Shown: piece after piece, positions 23,230 to 31,213 of the stretch
How positions within the stretch are numbered: the first letter of the stretch is position 1
Layout: each line of letters starts with the position of its first letter
DNA from: [Mycobacterium] manitobense
Lineage (GTDB): Bacteria > Actinomycetota > Actinomycetes > Mycobacteriales > Mycobacteriaceae
DNA length: 39,292 bases
Direction of reading: 5' to 3'
Assembly: GCF_025821665.1 (NCBI RefSeq)
Contig: NZ_JACKSJ010000208.1
Coordinates: 1 to 39,292 of the forward strand
Made by a program: the position numbers and the translations under genes
The notes under the pieces: model-generated
What the model was told of the DNA's origin: nothing
Seen by the model: only the letters and a program-made list of their open reading frames with translations
Databases searched by the model: none

Positions 23230-24026
23230 CCGACGGCCTCGGAGAGCTGTCGGGGGCGTGGAACTTCCGCGACATCGCCGAACACACCGCGATCCGGCCC
23301 GGGCGGTTCTTCAGGTCCAGTGAGCTGGCCGCACTCGACGACGCAGGCCGGGCGGCGCTCGCCGGCCTCAGGGTCACCGACGTCGCCGATCTGCGTTCGG
23401 ACCGCGAGGTCGAGCGCCGCGGTGCGAGCCTGGTGCCCGACGGCGTCGCCGTACACCGGCTCCCGTTCCGGGAGGTCGGCACCCATGCCCCGCACGAGCA
23501 GGGCTTCGAGCAGCTGCTGGCGCAGGAGACCGAGGGCGCCGAGGACGTCGCGGCGGCCGCCGGCCGCTACATGACCGAGGAGTACGCGAAGTACCCGGCG
23601 ATGGCCGGAGCGCAGGCCGCTGTGCGCCGGATGGTGACGCTGCTCGCCGACCAGCGGACGGTGCTCACGCACTGTTTCGCGGGCAAGGACCGAACCGGCT
23701 TCACCGTCTCGGTCGTGCTCGAGGCCGCAGGTGTCGGCCGGGATGCCATCGTCGCCGACTTCCTCCGCAGCAACGACGCCGTTCCGCTGCTGCGCGAACA
23801 GATCATGGATTCGATCCGGGCCCGTACCGCCGAGCAGCCCACCGATGAGATCGTGACGTTCGCCGAAGCCCGGCTCGCCGATGAGATCCTCGGTGTCCGC
23901 GAGGAATACCTCGATGCGGCGCGACGCACGATCCTGAACGACTACGGCTCGCTGGAGAACTACCTGGCCGCCGTCGGCGTGACCGACGACGACGTCGCGC
24001 GTCTGCGGCAGCAGCTGCGCGACTGA
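23226..24026 (+). CDS. ptbB: Tyrosine/lipid phosphatase, PtpB (PtbB) family
   Basis: 266 residues, near the 276 I recall for M. tuberculosis PtbB. The P-loop is H149-C150-F-A-G-K-D-R156-T-G, with catalytic Cys150 and phosphate-binding Arg156; the Lys-Asp inside the loop is the mark of this family, whose M. tuberculosis member acts on phosphotyrosine, phosphoserine/threonine and phosphoinositides. The N-terminal GAWNFRDIAEH and FFRSSEL are also conserved. The M. tuberculosis enzyme is an exported virulence factor, yet no signal peptide is visible. The GTG start overlaps the fadE2 stop, so both proteins are made together. A structured inverted repeat follows. Confidence 0.93.
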   Translation: MTDGLGELSGAWNFRDIAEHTAIRPGRFFRSSELAALDDAGRAALAGLRVTDVADLRSDREVERRGASLVPDGVAVHRLPFREVGTHAPHEQGFEQLLAQETEGAEDVAAAAGRYMTEEYAKYPAMAGAQAAVRRMVTLLADQRTVLTHCFAGKDRTGFTVSVVLEAAGVGRDAIVADFLRSNDAVPLLREQIMDSIRARTAEQPTDEIVTFAEARLADEILGVREEYLDAARRTILNDYGSLENYLAAVGVTDDDVARLRQQLRD

Positions 24027-24049
24027 CGGCCGGCGCGCGGCCCGCGCGC

Positions 24050-24105
24050 CGAGTGTGAAACCACGGCGGGTTTCGGCCCGAATTTTCGACGTGGTTTCAC
24101 ACTCG
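24050..24105. repeat. Perfect 16-bp inverted repeat between convergent genes
   Basis: CGAGTGTGAAACCACG (24050-24065) is repeated inverted without mismatch at 24090-24105. The 24-base loop itself contains a smaller CGGG/CCCG hairpin. It lies in the 113-base gap between convergent ptbB and the DUF456 gene, so it can act as a bidirectional terminator. It may belong to a dispersed mycobacterial intergenic repeat. Confidence 0.75.
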
Positions 24106-24139
24106 ACGCACGGCACGGAAACACACGCGGCCGACAGCG

Positions 24140-24625
24140 CTACTGCGTGACGTAGACGCCGGCCACCCACGCGGCCGTCGCCAGCAGGGCACCCGCCAAC
24201 TCGACGAACATCGACAGCGCGACGCCCTTCAGCGCATGCACCGTCGACGCCCAGGCCAGCCGCTGATCGCGGCGCGCCGCGAGTTCGGCGAGGTAGATCC
24301 CGCCGACGAAGCCGATCGGCAGGCCTAGAACGGGGATCACGAAGAAGCCGATGATGCCAAGCACACCGCCCGCCGCCAGGCTCGAGGTCCGGACGTCGGC
24401 CGCGCGCATCCGGCGCACCGGCCACAGGTACTTCACCAGGGTCGTCGCGCCGAGCAGCACCGACGCCACCGCCAGCGTCACCCAGCCGGTCATGTCCTGC
24501 TCCACCAGCGCCCACACCAGGATCGCCGCGAAGATCAGCAGCGTGCCCGGCAGCAGCGGCACCAGGATGCCGACCAGCCCGACGGCGATCGCCAACCCGA
24601 CCAGGAGGATGCCGCCCGTGCTCAC
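24140..24625 (-). CDS. DUF456 membrane protein
   Basis: 161 residues, almost wholly hydrophobic with about four to five predicted helices. The glycine-rich pattern LVGILVPLLPGTLLIFAAI and GFFVIPVLGLPIGFVGGIYL are characteristic of DUF456, a family of unknown function related in pattern to glycine-zipper small membrane proteins. The start is GTG 24625, 18 bases after the stop of the methyltransferase gene, so it is last in a run of six minus-strand genes. The role is unknown. Confidence 0.85.
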   Translation of the reverse strand: MSTGGILLVGLAIAVGLVGILVPLLPGTLLIFAAILVWALVEQDMTGWVTLAVASVLLGATTLVKYLWPVRRMRAADVRTSSLAAGGVLGIIGFFVIPVLGLPIGFVGGIYLAELAARRDQRLAWASTVHALKGVALSMFVELAGALLATAAWVAGVYVTQ

Positions 24626-24643
24626 GTCAGCGAGCCTACGGCG

Positions 24644-25390
24644 TCACGTCCGCCTGCCGCGCACCCATTGGATGGTGCCGATCGTCTTGGTCCGCACGCC
24701 GACCACGCCGAGCGACTCGAGGGTGTCCCCGATCTCGTCGTCGTCGAAGACGCGGGCGCCGGCGTTGGGCAGCACCCCCATCAGTCGCGCGGCGGGTCCC
24801 GCCGTCGGCACCATGACGGCCATCCGGCGGCCGGGTCGCAGCACCCGCACCATCTCGGCCAGCGCCACCGCCGGATCGGGGATCAACTGCAGCATCGCCA
24901 TCGACACCACCGCGTCGACCGACTCGTCGCGAAACGGCAGTCGCTGCGCGTCGGCCCGGACGAACCCGACGTTCGGTCCGGCCTCGGCGCGCACGGCGCG
25001 GGCGAGCATCGGCTCGGAGATGTCGACGCCGAGCGCCAGTCCACCCGGGCCGGCCGCCCGGCCGAGTGCCCCGGTGACGTTGCCGGGCCCGCTGCCGACG
25101 TCGAGCGCGACACCGCCGACCGGCAGGCTCAGCCAGTCGATCGGCAGCTGCCACGACGTCACCAGCCGGCGCACCACGAGCTGCGAGTTGTCGTAGACCA
25201 TCGAGCCCAGGCGCGACGCCCACACCGCCTGGATGGTTCCGGTGTTGCGTTCGGGCGCATCGCCGCCCGTGTCGCCCAGCAGGTCGTCGCTCAACAGGTC
25301 GAGGTAACCGCCGTCGATCCTCGGGTTCACCGGCGGATCGACGAGCAGCTTCTGAGCCATCCGGAGCGCGGGCGGAAGAGGTGTGGTCAC
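24644..25390 (-). CDS. SAM-dependent methyltransferase
   Basis: 248 residues. Motif I is GVALDVGSGPGNVTGALG, followed by LGVDISEPMLARAVR, RADAQRLPFRDESVDAVV and EMVRVLRPGRRMAVMVP, typical of the methyltransf_11 group. The frame is open 59 codons further upstream into the HAD gene, but GTG 25390 is taken as the start because TAGCGT (25398-25403) ends seven bases before it and it begins 19 bases after the HAD stop. The acceptor is unknown. It is part of the ALDH-to-DUF456 gene run, perhaps with an extra internal promoter. Confidence 0.86.
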   Translation of the reverse strand: MTTPLPPALRMAQKLLVDPPVNPRIDGGYLDLLSDDLLGDTGGDAPERNTGTIQAVWASRLGSMVYDNSQLVVRRLVTSWQLPIDWLSLPVGGVALDVGSGPGNVTGALGRAAGPGGLALGVDISEPMLARAVRAEAGPNVGFVRADAQRLPFRDESVDAVVSMAMLQLIPDPAVALAEMVRVLRPGRRMAVMVPTAGPAARLMGVLPNAGARVFDDDEIGDTLESLGVVGVRTKTIGTIQWVRGRRT

Positions 25391-25397
25391 GCCGTCC

Positions 25398-25403
25398 ACG
25401 CTA
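25398..25403 (-). promoter_or_regulatory. Possible internal -10 box before methyltransferase gene
   Basis: TAGCGT on the minus strand, seven bases before GTG 25390. It would give a leaderless secondary transcript inside the operon. Confidence 0.4.
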
Positions 25404-25409
25404 CGCCGC

Positions 25410-26114
25410 TCAAGCCCCCAATTTGTCGGCCAGATCCTGGAAATCGGCTGCCATGAAGTCGAATTCACCTTCCGGCGGCATGCGTAACACCCGGTCGGGC
25501 CCGTGTTCGAGCGGACGGAACACGAAGCCCGTGCGCAGTCCCGCCGACCGGGCCGCGCGCAGGTCACCGGGGTGGGCGGCGACCAGCATCAGCTCCTCGG
25601 GTGCGACGCCGAGCAGGTCGGCGCAGCCGAGATAGGCCTCCGGGTCGGGCTTGTAGTGCCGGAACAGCTCCGCGGAGATCACGCAGTCCCACGGCAGCCC
25701 TGCGCGCTTGGCCATGTTCGTCAGCAGCGAGACGTTGCCGTTCGACAGCGTGGTGATGACGAACCGCTCCTTGAGCCGCGACAGCCCGGCCACCGTGTCC
25801 GGCCACGGGTCCAGACGGTGCCAGGCCCGGTTCAGCTCGTCGACCTCGTCGTCGCCGACCGCGATGCCCGCGCCGGAGAGCAGCTCCACGAGGCGGCCCC
25901 GGTGCAGGTCGTCGATCCGCGTCCAGGGCAGCTCACCGCGCCGCACCCGGTCCATCGCCGGCGCGTACCCGGCCCGCCAGTCGTCGGCGAAGGCAGGCCA
26001 GTCCTGGGACAGCCCGTGCCGGCGGCCGAACGCCTCGAGTTCGGCGACGATGCTGGACCGCCAGTCGACCACCGTGCCGAACACGTCGAACGCCAGGGCG
26101 CGAATAAGCGTCAC
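25410..26114 (-). CDS. HAD-superfamily haloacid dehalogenase type II
   Basis: 234 residues. HAD motif I is ALAFDVFGTVVDWRSS with nucleophile D10; motif II is TTLSNGN; motif III is HYKPDPEAYLG; and MLVAAHPGDLRAAR is the motif IV region. FGTVVDWR is the L-2-haloacid dehalogenase signature, so hydrolytic dehalogenation of 2-haloacids is the family reaction, though many genomic members lack a proven substrate. The GTG at 26114 overlaps the stop of the quinone oxidoreductase gene (GTGA). The context with an aldehyde dehydrogenase and a short-chain dehydrogenase fits a detoxification or lipid-oxidation set. Confidence 0.9.
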   Translation of the reverse strand: MTLIRALAFDVFGTVVDWRSSIVAELEAFGRRHGLSQDWPAFADDWRAGYAPAMDRVRRGELPWTRIDDLHRGRLVELLSGAGIAVGDDEVDELNRAWHRLDPWPDTVAGLSRLKERFVITTLSNGNVSLLTNMAKRAGLPWDCVISAELFRHYKPDPEAYLGCADLLGVAPEELMLVAAHPGDLRAARSAGLRTGFVFRPLEHGPDRVLRMPPEGEFDFMAADFQDLADKLGA

Positions 26115-27073
26115 GGCTGCAGGACCAGCTTGCCGCGGATCTCACCCGCGGCCAGCGCCTCGAGTGCGGCGCGGCCCTCCGAGAGCGGGTAGGTCACCGG
26201 CGGCGGTGGCCGCAGGCCGGCCTCGACCAGCTTGCCCAGCCCGAACCCGAACAGCGACTGGGCACCCGGATTGCGGTTGACGAACTCGCCCCAACCCACG
26301 CCGACCACCGAGACGTTGCGCAGCAGCAGCCGATTCACCTTGACCGTCGGGATGCCGCCCGCGGCGAATCCGATCACCAGCAGCCGGCCCTCGGTGGCCA
26401 GCGCGCGGATCGCGTCGTCGAACGCCTCGCCGCCGACGGGATCGACCACCAGGTCGACACCGCGGCCGTCGGTGACGTCGCGGACCGCCTGCAGCCAGCC
26501 GTCGGTCAGCGGCAGCACCACATCGGCTCCCAGCGACTCGACGAAGTCACGGGCATCGGGCCGGTGCACCATCGCGATCACCTTGGCGCCCATCGCCTTC
26601 GCGATCTGGATCGACGCCGTGCCGATGCCGCCCGCCGACCCGAGCACCAGCACGGTCTCGCCGATGCGCAGGGCGCCGCGACGTGCCAGCGCGAAGTACA
26701 TCGTGTAGTAGTTGCCGAGCAGTGCCGCGGCGGACGCGTCGTCGACCCCCGGCGGGGTCGGCACCACCGACGACGCGGGCACCGCCACCCGTTCGGCGAA
26801 GCCGCCCAGCAGTGAGAAGGCCGAAACGCGTTGTCCCACCGTGAACTCGGAGTCCTCGGGCACCGAGCGCACGGTGCCCGCCACCTCGACGCCGGGGATG
26901 AACGGCGGGTCCAGCTTCAGCTGGTACTCGCCGCGCAGCATCAACAGGTCGGGGAAGTTGACGCCGGCAGCACCGACGTCGATGACGACGGCATCGGTGT
27001 TGCGCACGTCGTCGACGTCGGTGTACTCCAGGCCGGCGGGGCCCGTCAACGATTGCGCGACAAGCGCTTTCAC
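26111..27073 (-). CDS. NADPH:quinone oxidoreductase-like zinc-independent MDR protein
   Basis: 320 residues. It has the GroES-like N-terminal domain (VVIDVGAAGVNFPDLLMLRG, PFIPGVEVAGTV) and the Rossmann domain ETVLVLGSAGGIGTASIQIAK, with LVVDPVGGEAFDDAIRAL following. There is no zinc-ligand cysteine set, as in QOR/crotonyl-reductase-like members. The GTG at 27073 overlaps the SDR stop (GTGA). It matches, from memory, Rv0149 in size and neighbours. The reaction is NADPH-dependent reduction of a quinone or enone; the substrate is unknown. Confidence 0.9.
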   Translation of the reverse strand: MKALVAQSLTGPAGLEYTDVDDVRNTDAVVIDVGAAGVNFPDLLMLRGEYQLKLDPPFIPGVEVAGTVRSVPEDSEFTVGQRVSAFSLLGGFAERVAVPASSVVPTPPGVDDASAAALLGNYYTMYFALARRGALRIGETVLVLGSAGGIGTASIQIAKAMGAKVIAMVHRPDARDFVESLGADVVLPLTDGWLQAVRDVTDGRGVDLVVDPVGGEAFDDAIRALATEGRLLVIGFAAGGIPTVKVNRLLLRNVSVVGVGWGEFVNRNPGAQSLFGFGLGKLVEAGLRPPPPVTYPLSEGRAALEALAAGEIRGKLVLQP

Positions 27074-27936
27074 CCGAGTTTGAAGCTGGCCTGCTGCGCC
27101 GCCGACAGATCGGTGATCTCGGCCCACTTCGATGCGACGTCGTCGAGTGACGGCACCCCGTCGGAGAAGGTGATGCCCTCGTTCTGGAACAGCGCGGTGC
27201 GCTGCACCTTGCCGCCGCCGACGATGAAGATCGAATCGGTGTCGGGCAGTTCCTCGGTCATCAGGTAGGCCACCACCGGCGCCACGTACTCCGGGGTCAG
27301 CTTCTCGAAGACCTCCGGCGGCAGGATGTCCTGCGTCATCCGGGTCGCCGCGATCGGTGCGACGGCGTTGGTCTTGATGTCGTACTTCGCGCCCTCCTGG
27401 GCGAGCGTGTTGATCAGCCCGACCAGGCCGAGCTTGGCGGCGCCGTAGTTGGCCTGCCCGAAGTTGCCGAACAGGCCGCTGGTGGAGGTCGCCACGACGA
27501 CCCGGCCGAAGCTCTGCTCGCGGAAGTGCGGCCACGCCGCGCGGATCACGTTGTAACCGCCGTAGAGGTGCACCTTCAGCACGGCGTCCCAGTTCTCGTA
27601 CGTCATCTTGTGGAAGGTGCCGTCGCGCAGGATGCCCGCGTTGCTCACCACGCCGTCGACCTTGCCGAACTCGTCGATCGCGGTCTTGATGATGTTCTCG
27701 GCGCCCTCGGACTCCGCGACGGAGTCGTAGTTGGCGACCGCGCGGCCGCCCGCCGCCTTGATCTCGTCGACCACCTGATCGGCCATCGCCGAGCCCGCAC
27801 CGGTGCCGTCGCGCGAACCGCCCAGGTCGTTGACGACGACGCTGGCGCCCTCACGGGCCAGTGTCAGCGCGTACTCGCGGCCCAGTCCGCCTCCGGCACC
27901 GGTGACGACGATGACGCGATCCTGCACTCCTGGCAT
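27070..27936 (-). CDS. Short-chain dehydrogenase/reductase (HSD17B4/MFE-2-like)
   Basis: 288 residues. The cofactor loop VTGAGGGLGREYALTLA, the VVNDLGGSRDG motif, NAG in VVSNAGILRDGTF, and the catalytic tyrosine/lysine pair Y164-x3-K168 in QANYGAAKLGL are all present. VVNDLGG and the C-terminal GGGKVQRTALFQN resemble the 3-hydroxyacyl-CoA dehydrogenase domain of peroxisomal multifunctional enzyme type 2. AGGA lies five bases before the ATG. It sits between the ALDH gene (33-base gap) and the coupled oxidoreductase. It probably oxidises a 3-hydroxyacyl or steroid-like substrate (inference). It corresponds to my memory of Rv0148. Confidence 0.92.
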   Translation of the reverse strand: MPGVQDRVIVVTGAGGGLGREYALTLAREGASVVVNDLGGSRDGTGAGSAMADQVVDEIKAAGGRAVANYDSVAESEGAENIIKTAIDEFGKVDGVVSNAGILRDGTFHKMTYENWDAVLKVHLYGGYNVIRAAWPHFREQSFGRVVVATSTSGLFGNFGQANYGAAKLGLVGLINTLAQEGAKYDIKTNAVAPIAATRMTQDILPPEVFEKLTPEYVAPVVAYLMTEELPDTDSIFIVGGGKVQRTALFQNEGITFSDGVPSLDDVASKWAEITDLSAAQQASFKLG

Positions 27937-27969
27937 GGGTTTCCTATCTCTCGGGCTTCGTTGACGAAA

Positions 27970-29364
27970 TCAGAACAGCTTGCGGGCCAGCTTCCAGGCC
28001 TTCTCTGTATACGGGGGATAGATGAAGGCGCCCACGTCGGGTCGGGTGGTCTTCGTCATCACCGTCTTCTTGTGGCTGAACGTCTCGAAGCCGAATCTGC
28101 CGTGGTAGGCGCCCATGCCCGAGGGGCCGACGCCGCCGAACGGCAGCTTGTGCGTCGCGAAGTGGAACAGCAGGTGGTTGACCACCATGCCGCCCGCGGA
28201 CACCTCCTTGACCACCCGCTCGCGGATGCTCTTGGTCTTGGTGAACAGGTAGGCGGCCAGCGGCTTCGGCCGTGCGTTGACGAAATCGATGGCGTCGTCC
28301 AGTGATTGGACCGTCACGATCGGCAGGATCGGCCCGAAGATCTCGTCGGTCATCAGCGGCTCGGCCGGGTCGGGATCGACGACGACGGTCGGCTGGATGC
28401 TGATCTTCGACGCGTCGGAGCCGCCGCCGATGACGACCTCACCCTTGGTCGCGGCGAGCGCCGTGGCGAGCCGGTCGAAGTGCCGCTCGTTGACGATGCG
28501 CTTGCCGTCGGGGTTGCCGGACTCGAAGGTGGTGACCGCGGCCTTGATCTTGTCGACGAGTTCCTCGCGGATCTTCGCGTCGGCCAGCACATAGTCGGGC
28601 GCGATGCAGATCTGGCCCGAGTTGATCAGCTTGGTCCAGGCGATGCGCTTGGCGGCGACGTCGATGTCGGCGTCGGCGGTGACGATCACCGGGCTCTTGC
28701 CACCGAGCTCGAGGGTGACCGGCGTCAGATGCGGTGCGGCGCCCTCGTAGACCTTGCGGCCGATCTCCGTGCCCCCGGTGTACAGCAGGTAGTCGAAGCC
28801 CTGGGCGATGAGTTCCTGGCTGACCGAGCCGTCGCCCTCGATCACCGCGATGGCATCACCGTCGAGGTACTTGGGCACCAGGTCGGCCATCACCGCCGAC
28901 GAGGCGGCAGCCACCTCCGACGGCTTGAGCACCACGGTGTTGCCCGCGGCGATGGCGCCGACGGCCGGACCCAGGGTCAGCGCGAACGGGAAGTTCCACG
29001 CGCCGATGATCAGCACCGTGCCGAACGGCTCGTGCTCCACCCACCCCAGGCCGGGCAGCTGCGACATCTCCAACATCCGGTACTTGCGCCGCGTCCACTT
29101 GCGGAGGTTCTTCGCCGCGTCCTTGGCCTCGCCGGCGACGCTGGCGATGTCGGCCAGCCACGCCTCGAAGGGCTTGCGGCCGAGATCCTGCTCCAGCGCG
29201 TCGGCGATGACCGCCTCGTTCTCGATCATCAGCCGCTCCATCGCGCGCAGCTGCTGTCTGCGCCATTCGATGTCGCGGGTGCGGCCCGTGGCGAACGTCT
29301 GCCGGAGCCTGGCGACGGTCGAGTCGATGTCGGTGGTGGGCGCGCTGACGGATTCGGTGGTCAT
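27970..29364 (-). CDS. Aldehyde dehydrogenase (class 3-like)
   Basis: 464 residues. The cofactor segment is LIIGAWNFPFALTLGPAVGA; LLYTGGTEIGRKV follows; the general base is E219 in LELGGKSPV; the nucleophile is C253 in NSGQICIAPDYVL. The short N-terminus and MVVNHLLFHFATHKLPFGGVG are typical of the ALDH3-like group, which oxidises medium- and long-chain or aromatic aldehydes. AAGGA precedes the ATG by eight bases. A TAGGAT -10 and a 12-bp palindrome lie upstream, making this the first gene of the six-gene run and a likely repression point. It corresponds to my memory of Rv0147. Confidence 0.94.
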   Translation of the reverse strand: MTTESVSAPTTDIDSTVARLRQTFATGRTRDIEWRRQQLRAMERLMIENEAVIADALEQDLGRKPFEAWLADIASVAGEAKDAAKNLRKWTRRKYRMLEMSQLPGLGWVEHEPFGTVLIIGAWNFPFALTLGPAVGAIAAGNTVVLKPSEVAAASSAVMADLVPKYLDGDAIAVIEGDGSVSQELIAQGFDYLLYTGGTEIGRKVYEGAAPHLTPVTLELGGKSPVIVTADADIDVAAKRIAWTKLINSGQICIAPDYVLADAKIREELVDKIKAAVTTFESGNPDGKRIVNERHFDRLATALAATKGEVVIGGGSDASKISIQPTVVVDPDPAEPLMTDEIFGPILPIVTVQSLDDAIDFVNARPKPLAAYLFTKTKSIRERVVKEVSAGGMVVNHLLFHFATHKLPFGGVGPSGMGAYHGRFGFETFSHKKTVMTKTTRPDVGAFIYPPYTEKAWKLARKLF

Positions 29365-29397
29365 GGGGGGAGTCCTTCCTGACCCGAGGATGACCCG

Positions 29398-29403
29398 ATC
29401 CTA
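29398..29403 (-). promoter_or_regulatory. Predicted -10 box of the ALDH operon
   Basis: TAGGAT on the minus strand. Transcription would start near 29391, giving a leader of about 27 bases that contains the AAGGA ribosome site. Confidence 0.55.
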
Positions 29404-29404
29404 A

Positions 29405-29416
29405 CCAACCGGTTGG
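29405..29416. promoter_or_regulatory. 12-bp palindrome at ALDH promoter
   Basis: CCAACCGGTTGG, perfect, sits one base upstream of the -10 box, inside the promoter spacer. That position fits a repressor operator; a TetR-family protein is encoded nearby at 30432. Confidence 0.55.
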
Positions 29417-29434
29417 GCCGTCAGAACCCCCGTG

Positions 29435-30373
29435 CTACCCGGCCCGCTCGGCGGTGACGAAGTGCGAGAACGCCTCGTCGTCGGACAGCTCGGCGGGCAG
29501 CGCCCACCGCCCCAGCCGGCGCATCTCCTGCTGCGAGTCGACCGGCGTCGCCGACCAGCCGTGGCCGTCGAGCCACTCGGCGACGTCGGCCCGATCGGGA
29601 TCCTCGTAGATCAGCTCCTGGATCTGCAGGGACTCCTCCATGCCGAACTTCTCGGCGATCCGCTCGAAGCGCGCCCGCATCTCCTCGCGGCGGTCCTCCG
29701 ACGACACCCCAGCGGTCTCGGCGGCGATCCGGCTTCCCGCCGCGCTGAGCGCCGTGACCTGTTCGAACAGCCGGTCCTGCGCGTCGGCGGGCAGATACAT
29801 CAGCAGGCCCTCGGCCAGCCAGGCGGTCGGCTGCGCCTCGTCGAAACCGACCTCGCGCAGCGCCGCCGGCCAGTCGAACCGCAGGTCGATCGGGACCTCC
29901 CTGCGGGTGGCCGAGGGCTCGGCCCCATGGCCGGCGAGCGTCTGCGCCTTGAATTCGAGCACCTTGGGCTGGTCGATCTCGTAGACCGTCGTGCCTGCCG
30001 GCCAGTCCAGTCGGTAGGCCCGCGAGTCGAGCCCGGAGGCGAGGATGACGACCTGCCGGATGCCTGCGGCGCTGGCCTCGGCGAAGAACCGGTCGAAGAA
30101 GTGGGTGCGCACGGCCTGGTAGCCGCCCATGTGCGCGAAGATCGCGGCGGCCTCGGCATCGACCTCGCCCACCTTCTCGGTGAAGTCGCCGTCGAGCATC
30201 GCGCTCCACACCCCGCTGCCCGCGGCGTCGACCAGCACGCGCGCGTACGGGTCCTGGATCAGCGGATTGTCCCGCTCGGTCTCGCCGGCGCGGGCCGCGG
30301 CGACCATCACGGCCGTCGTGCCGACGCTGGTGGTGATGTCCCAGGTGTCGTCATCGGTGCGCAGTGAGCTCAT
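29435..30373 (-). CDS. TIGR00027-family SAM methyltransferase (LCM type)
   Basis: 312 residues. RDNPLIQDPYARVLVDAAG near the N-terminus and VVILASGLDSRAYRLDWP (motif I) are signatures of the mycobacterial TIGR00027/PF04072 family, followed by VYEIDQPKVLEFK and AWLAEGLLMYLP. Members are numerous in mycobacteria and mostly of unknown substrate. ATG 30373 is preferred to GTG 30376 because TAGCAT (30380-30385) ends six bases upstream, giving a leaderless mRNA. It corresponds to my memory of Rv0146. It lies 70 bases upstream of the ALDH gene on the same strand. Confidence 0.92.
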   Translation of the reverse strand: MSSLRTDDDTWDITTSVGTTAVMVAAARAGETERDNPLIQDPYARVLVDAAGSGVWSAMLDGDFTEKVGEVDAEAAAIFAHMGGYQAVRTHFFDRFFAEASAAGIRQVVILASGLDSRAYRLDWPAGTTVYEIDQPKVLEFKAQTLAGHGAEPSATRREVPIDLRFDWPAALREVGFDEAQPTAWLAEGLLMYLPADAQDRLFEQVTALSAAGSRIAAETAGVSSEDRREEMRARFERIAEKFGMEESLQIQELIYEDPDRADVAEWLDGHGWSATPVDSQQEMRRLGRWALPAELSDDEAFSHFVTAERAG

Positions 30374-30379
30374 CACGCC

Positions 30380-30385
30380 ATGCTA
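30380..30385 (-). promoter_or_regulatory. Predicted -10 box of TIGR00027 methyltransferase (leaderless)
   Basis: TAGCAT on the minus strand, six bases before ATG 30373. An inverted repeat AGCTT-4-AAGCT lies just upstream and could bind a regulator. Confidence 0.45.
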
Positions 30386-30431
30386 CCGAAGAGCTTAGCC
30401 AAGCTATGCGATGGGTTGCGCGGCCTTTGGC

Positions 30432-31067
30432 TCAGTCCGTGAGATGCCAGAGCTTGTTGGCCATCAGCAGCTCGAACTTGTCGATGACGCGTTCCAGCTC
30501 GTCGTGGTCGCCGACGTAGCCCGCGTAGAAACCCATCCCCCACATCACCGCGACCAGCATCTCCACGATCGAGGGGATGTCGGTGTCGGTGCTGAGCTCT
30601 CCGCGCTCGATCGCGTCGTTGACCGCCCACGCGACGAACGCGCGCGAATTGCGCAGCGCGTCGTGCTCGTCGTTGCGCAGATCCGGGTGCCGCTGGGACT
30701 CCAGCACCGACGTCACGAGAAAAGCTGCTGCCGAACGGTCTTCGGAACCGGCGTCCATTGTCGCGGCGAAAAAGGCGGACAGTCTGCTCAACAAAGTGGT
30801 GGCGCCCTGCGCCCGGGCCATCCCCGCGCTAACAATCAGCGCATTGGTCTGCTCGACGACTTCGCGGTACAAAACCCGCTTACTGGCGAAGTAATGGTTG
30901 ATTGCCGGGCGGGTCAGGTCCGCGCGGACCGCGATCGCCTGAAAGGTCGCCGCGTCGTAGCCGAGTTCGCTGAAGATCTCCCGGGCGGCGCGCAGAATGC
31001 GCTCCCGCGTTTCCGCGGCCTTCGCTGCGGGAGGTCGACCCGGTCCCCGACTCGCGGTATACGGCAC
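30432..31067 (-). CDS. TetR-family transcriptional regulator
   Basis: 211 residues from GTG 31067. The DNA-binding domain is RERILRAAREIFSELGYDAATFQAIAVRADLTRPAINHYFASKR in outline (residues ~20-65), preceded by a basic GRPP segment common in mycobacterial TetR proteins. The ligand domain ends ELLMANKLWHLTD. The start is uncertain: TTG 31073 and GTG 31083 are alternatives; CACAAT six bases before 31067 could be a weak leaderless -10. It is followed by the TIGR00027 methyltransferase and the ALDH operon and is divergent from a second TetR gene. It is a candidate repressor for the palindrome at 29405. Confidence 0.88.
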   Translation of the reverse strand: MPYTASRGPGRPPAAKAAETRERILRAAREIFSELGYDAATFQAIAVRADLTRPAINHYFASKRVLYREVVEQTNALIVSAGMARAQGATTLLSRLSAFFAATMDAGSEDRSAAAFLVTSVLESQRHPDLRNDEHDALRNSRAFVAWAVNDAIERGELSTDTDIPSIVEMLVAVMWGMGFYAGYVGDHDELERVIDKFELLMANKLWHLTD

Positions 31068-31199
31068 GGTCAAATTGTGCCACACGTCACCTACGCCACC
31101 GTCAAGAGTTGCCAGACCAGCTGCGATGACATTCGATGCCAGCAAATTTCCGCTGGTCGGGGCTCTCGATTTGCGCCCGAATGGGGGCCGGCGAACAAC

Positions 31200-31205
31200 T
31201 AGGCT
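31200..31205 (+). promoter_or_regulatory. Predicted -10 box of plus-strand TetR gene
   Basis: TAGGCT, eight bases before ATG 31214. Confidence 0.35.
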
Positions 31206-31213
31206 GTCAAGCC

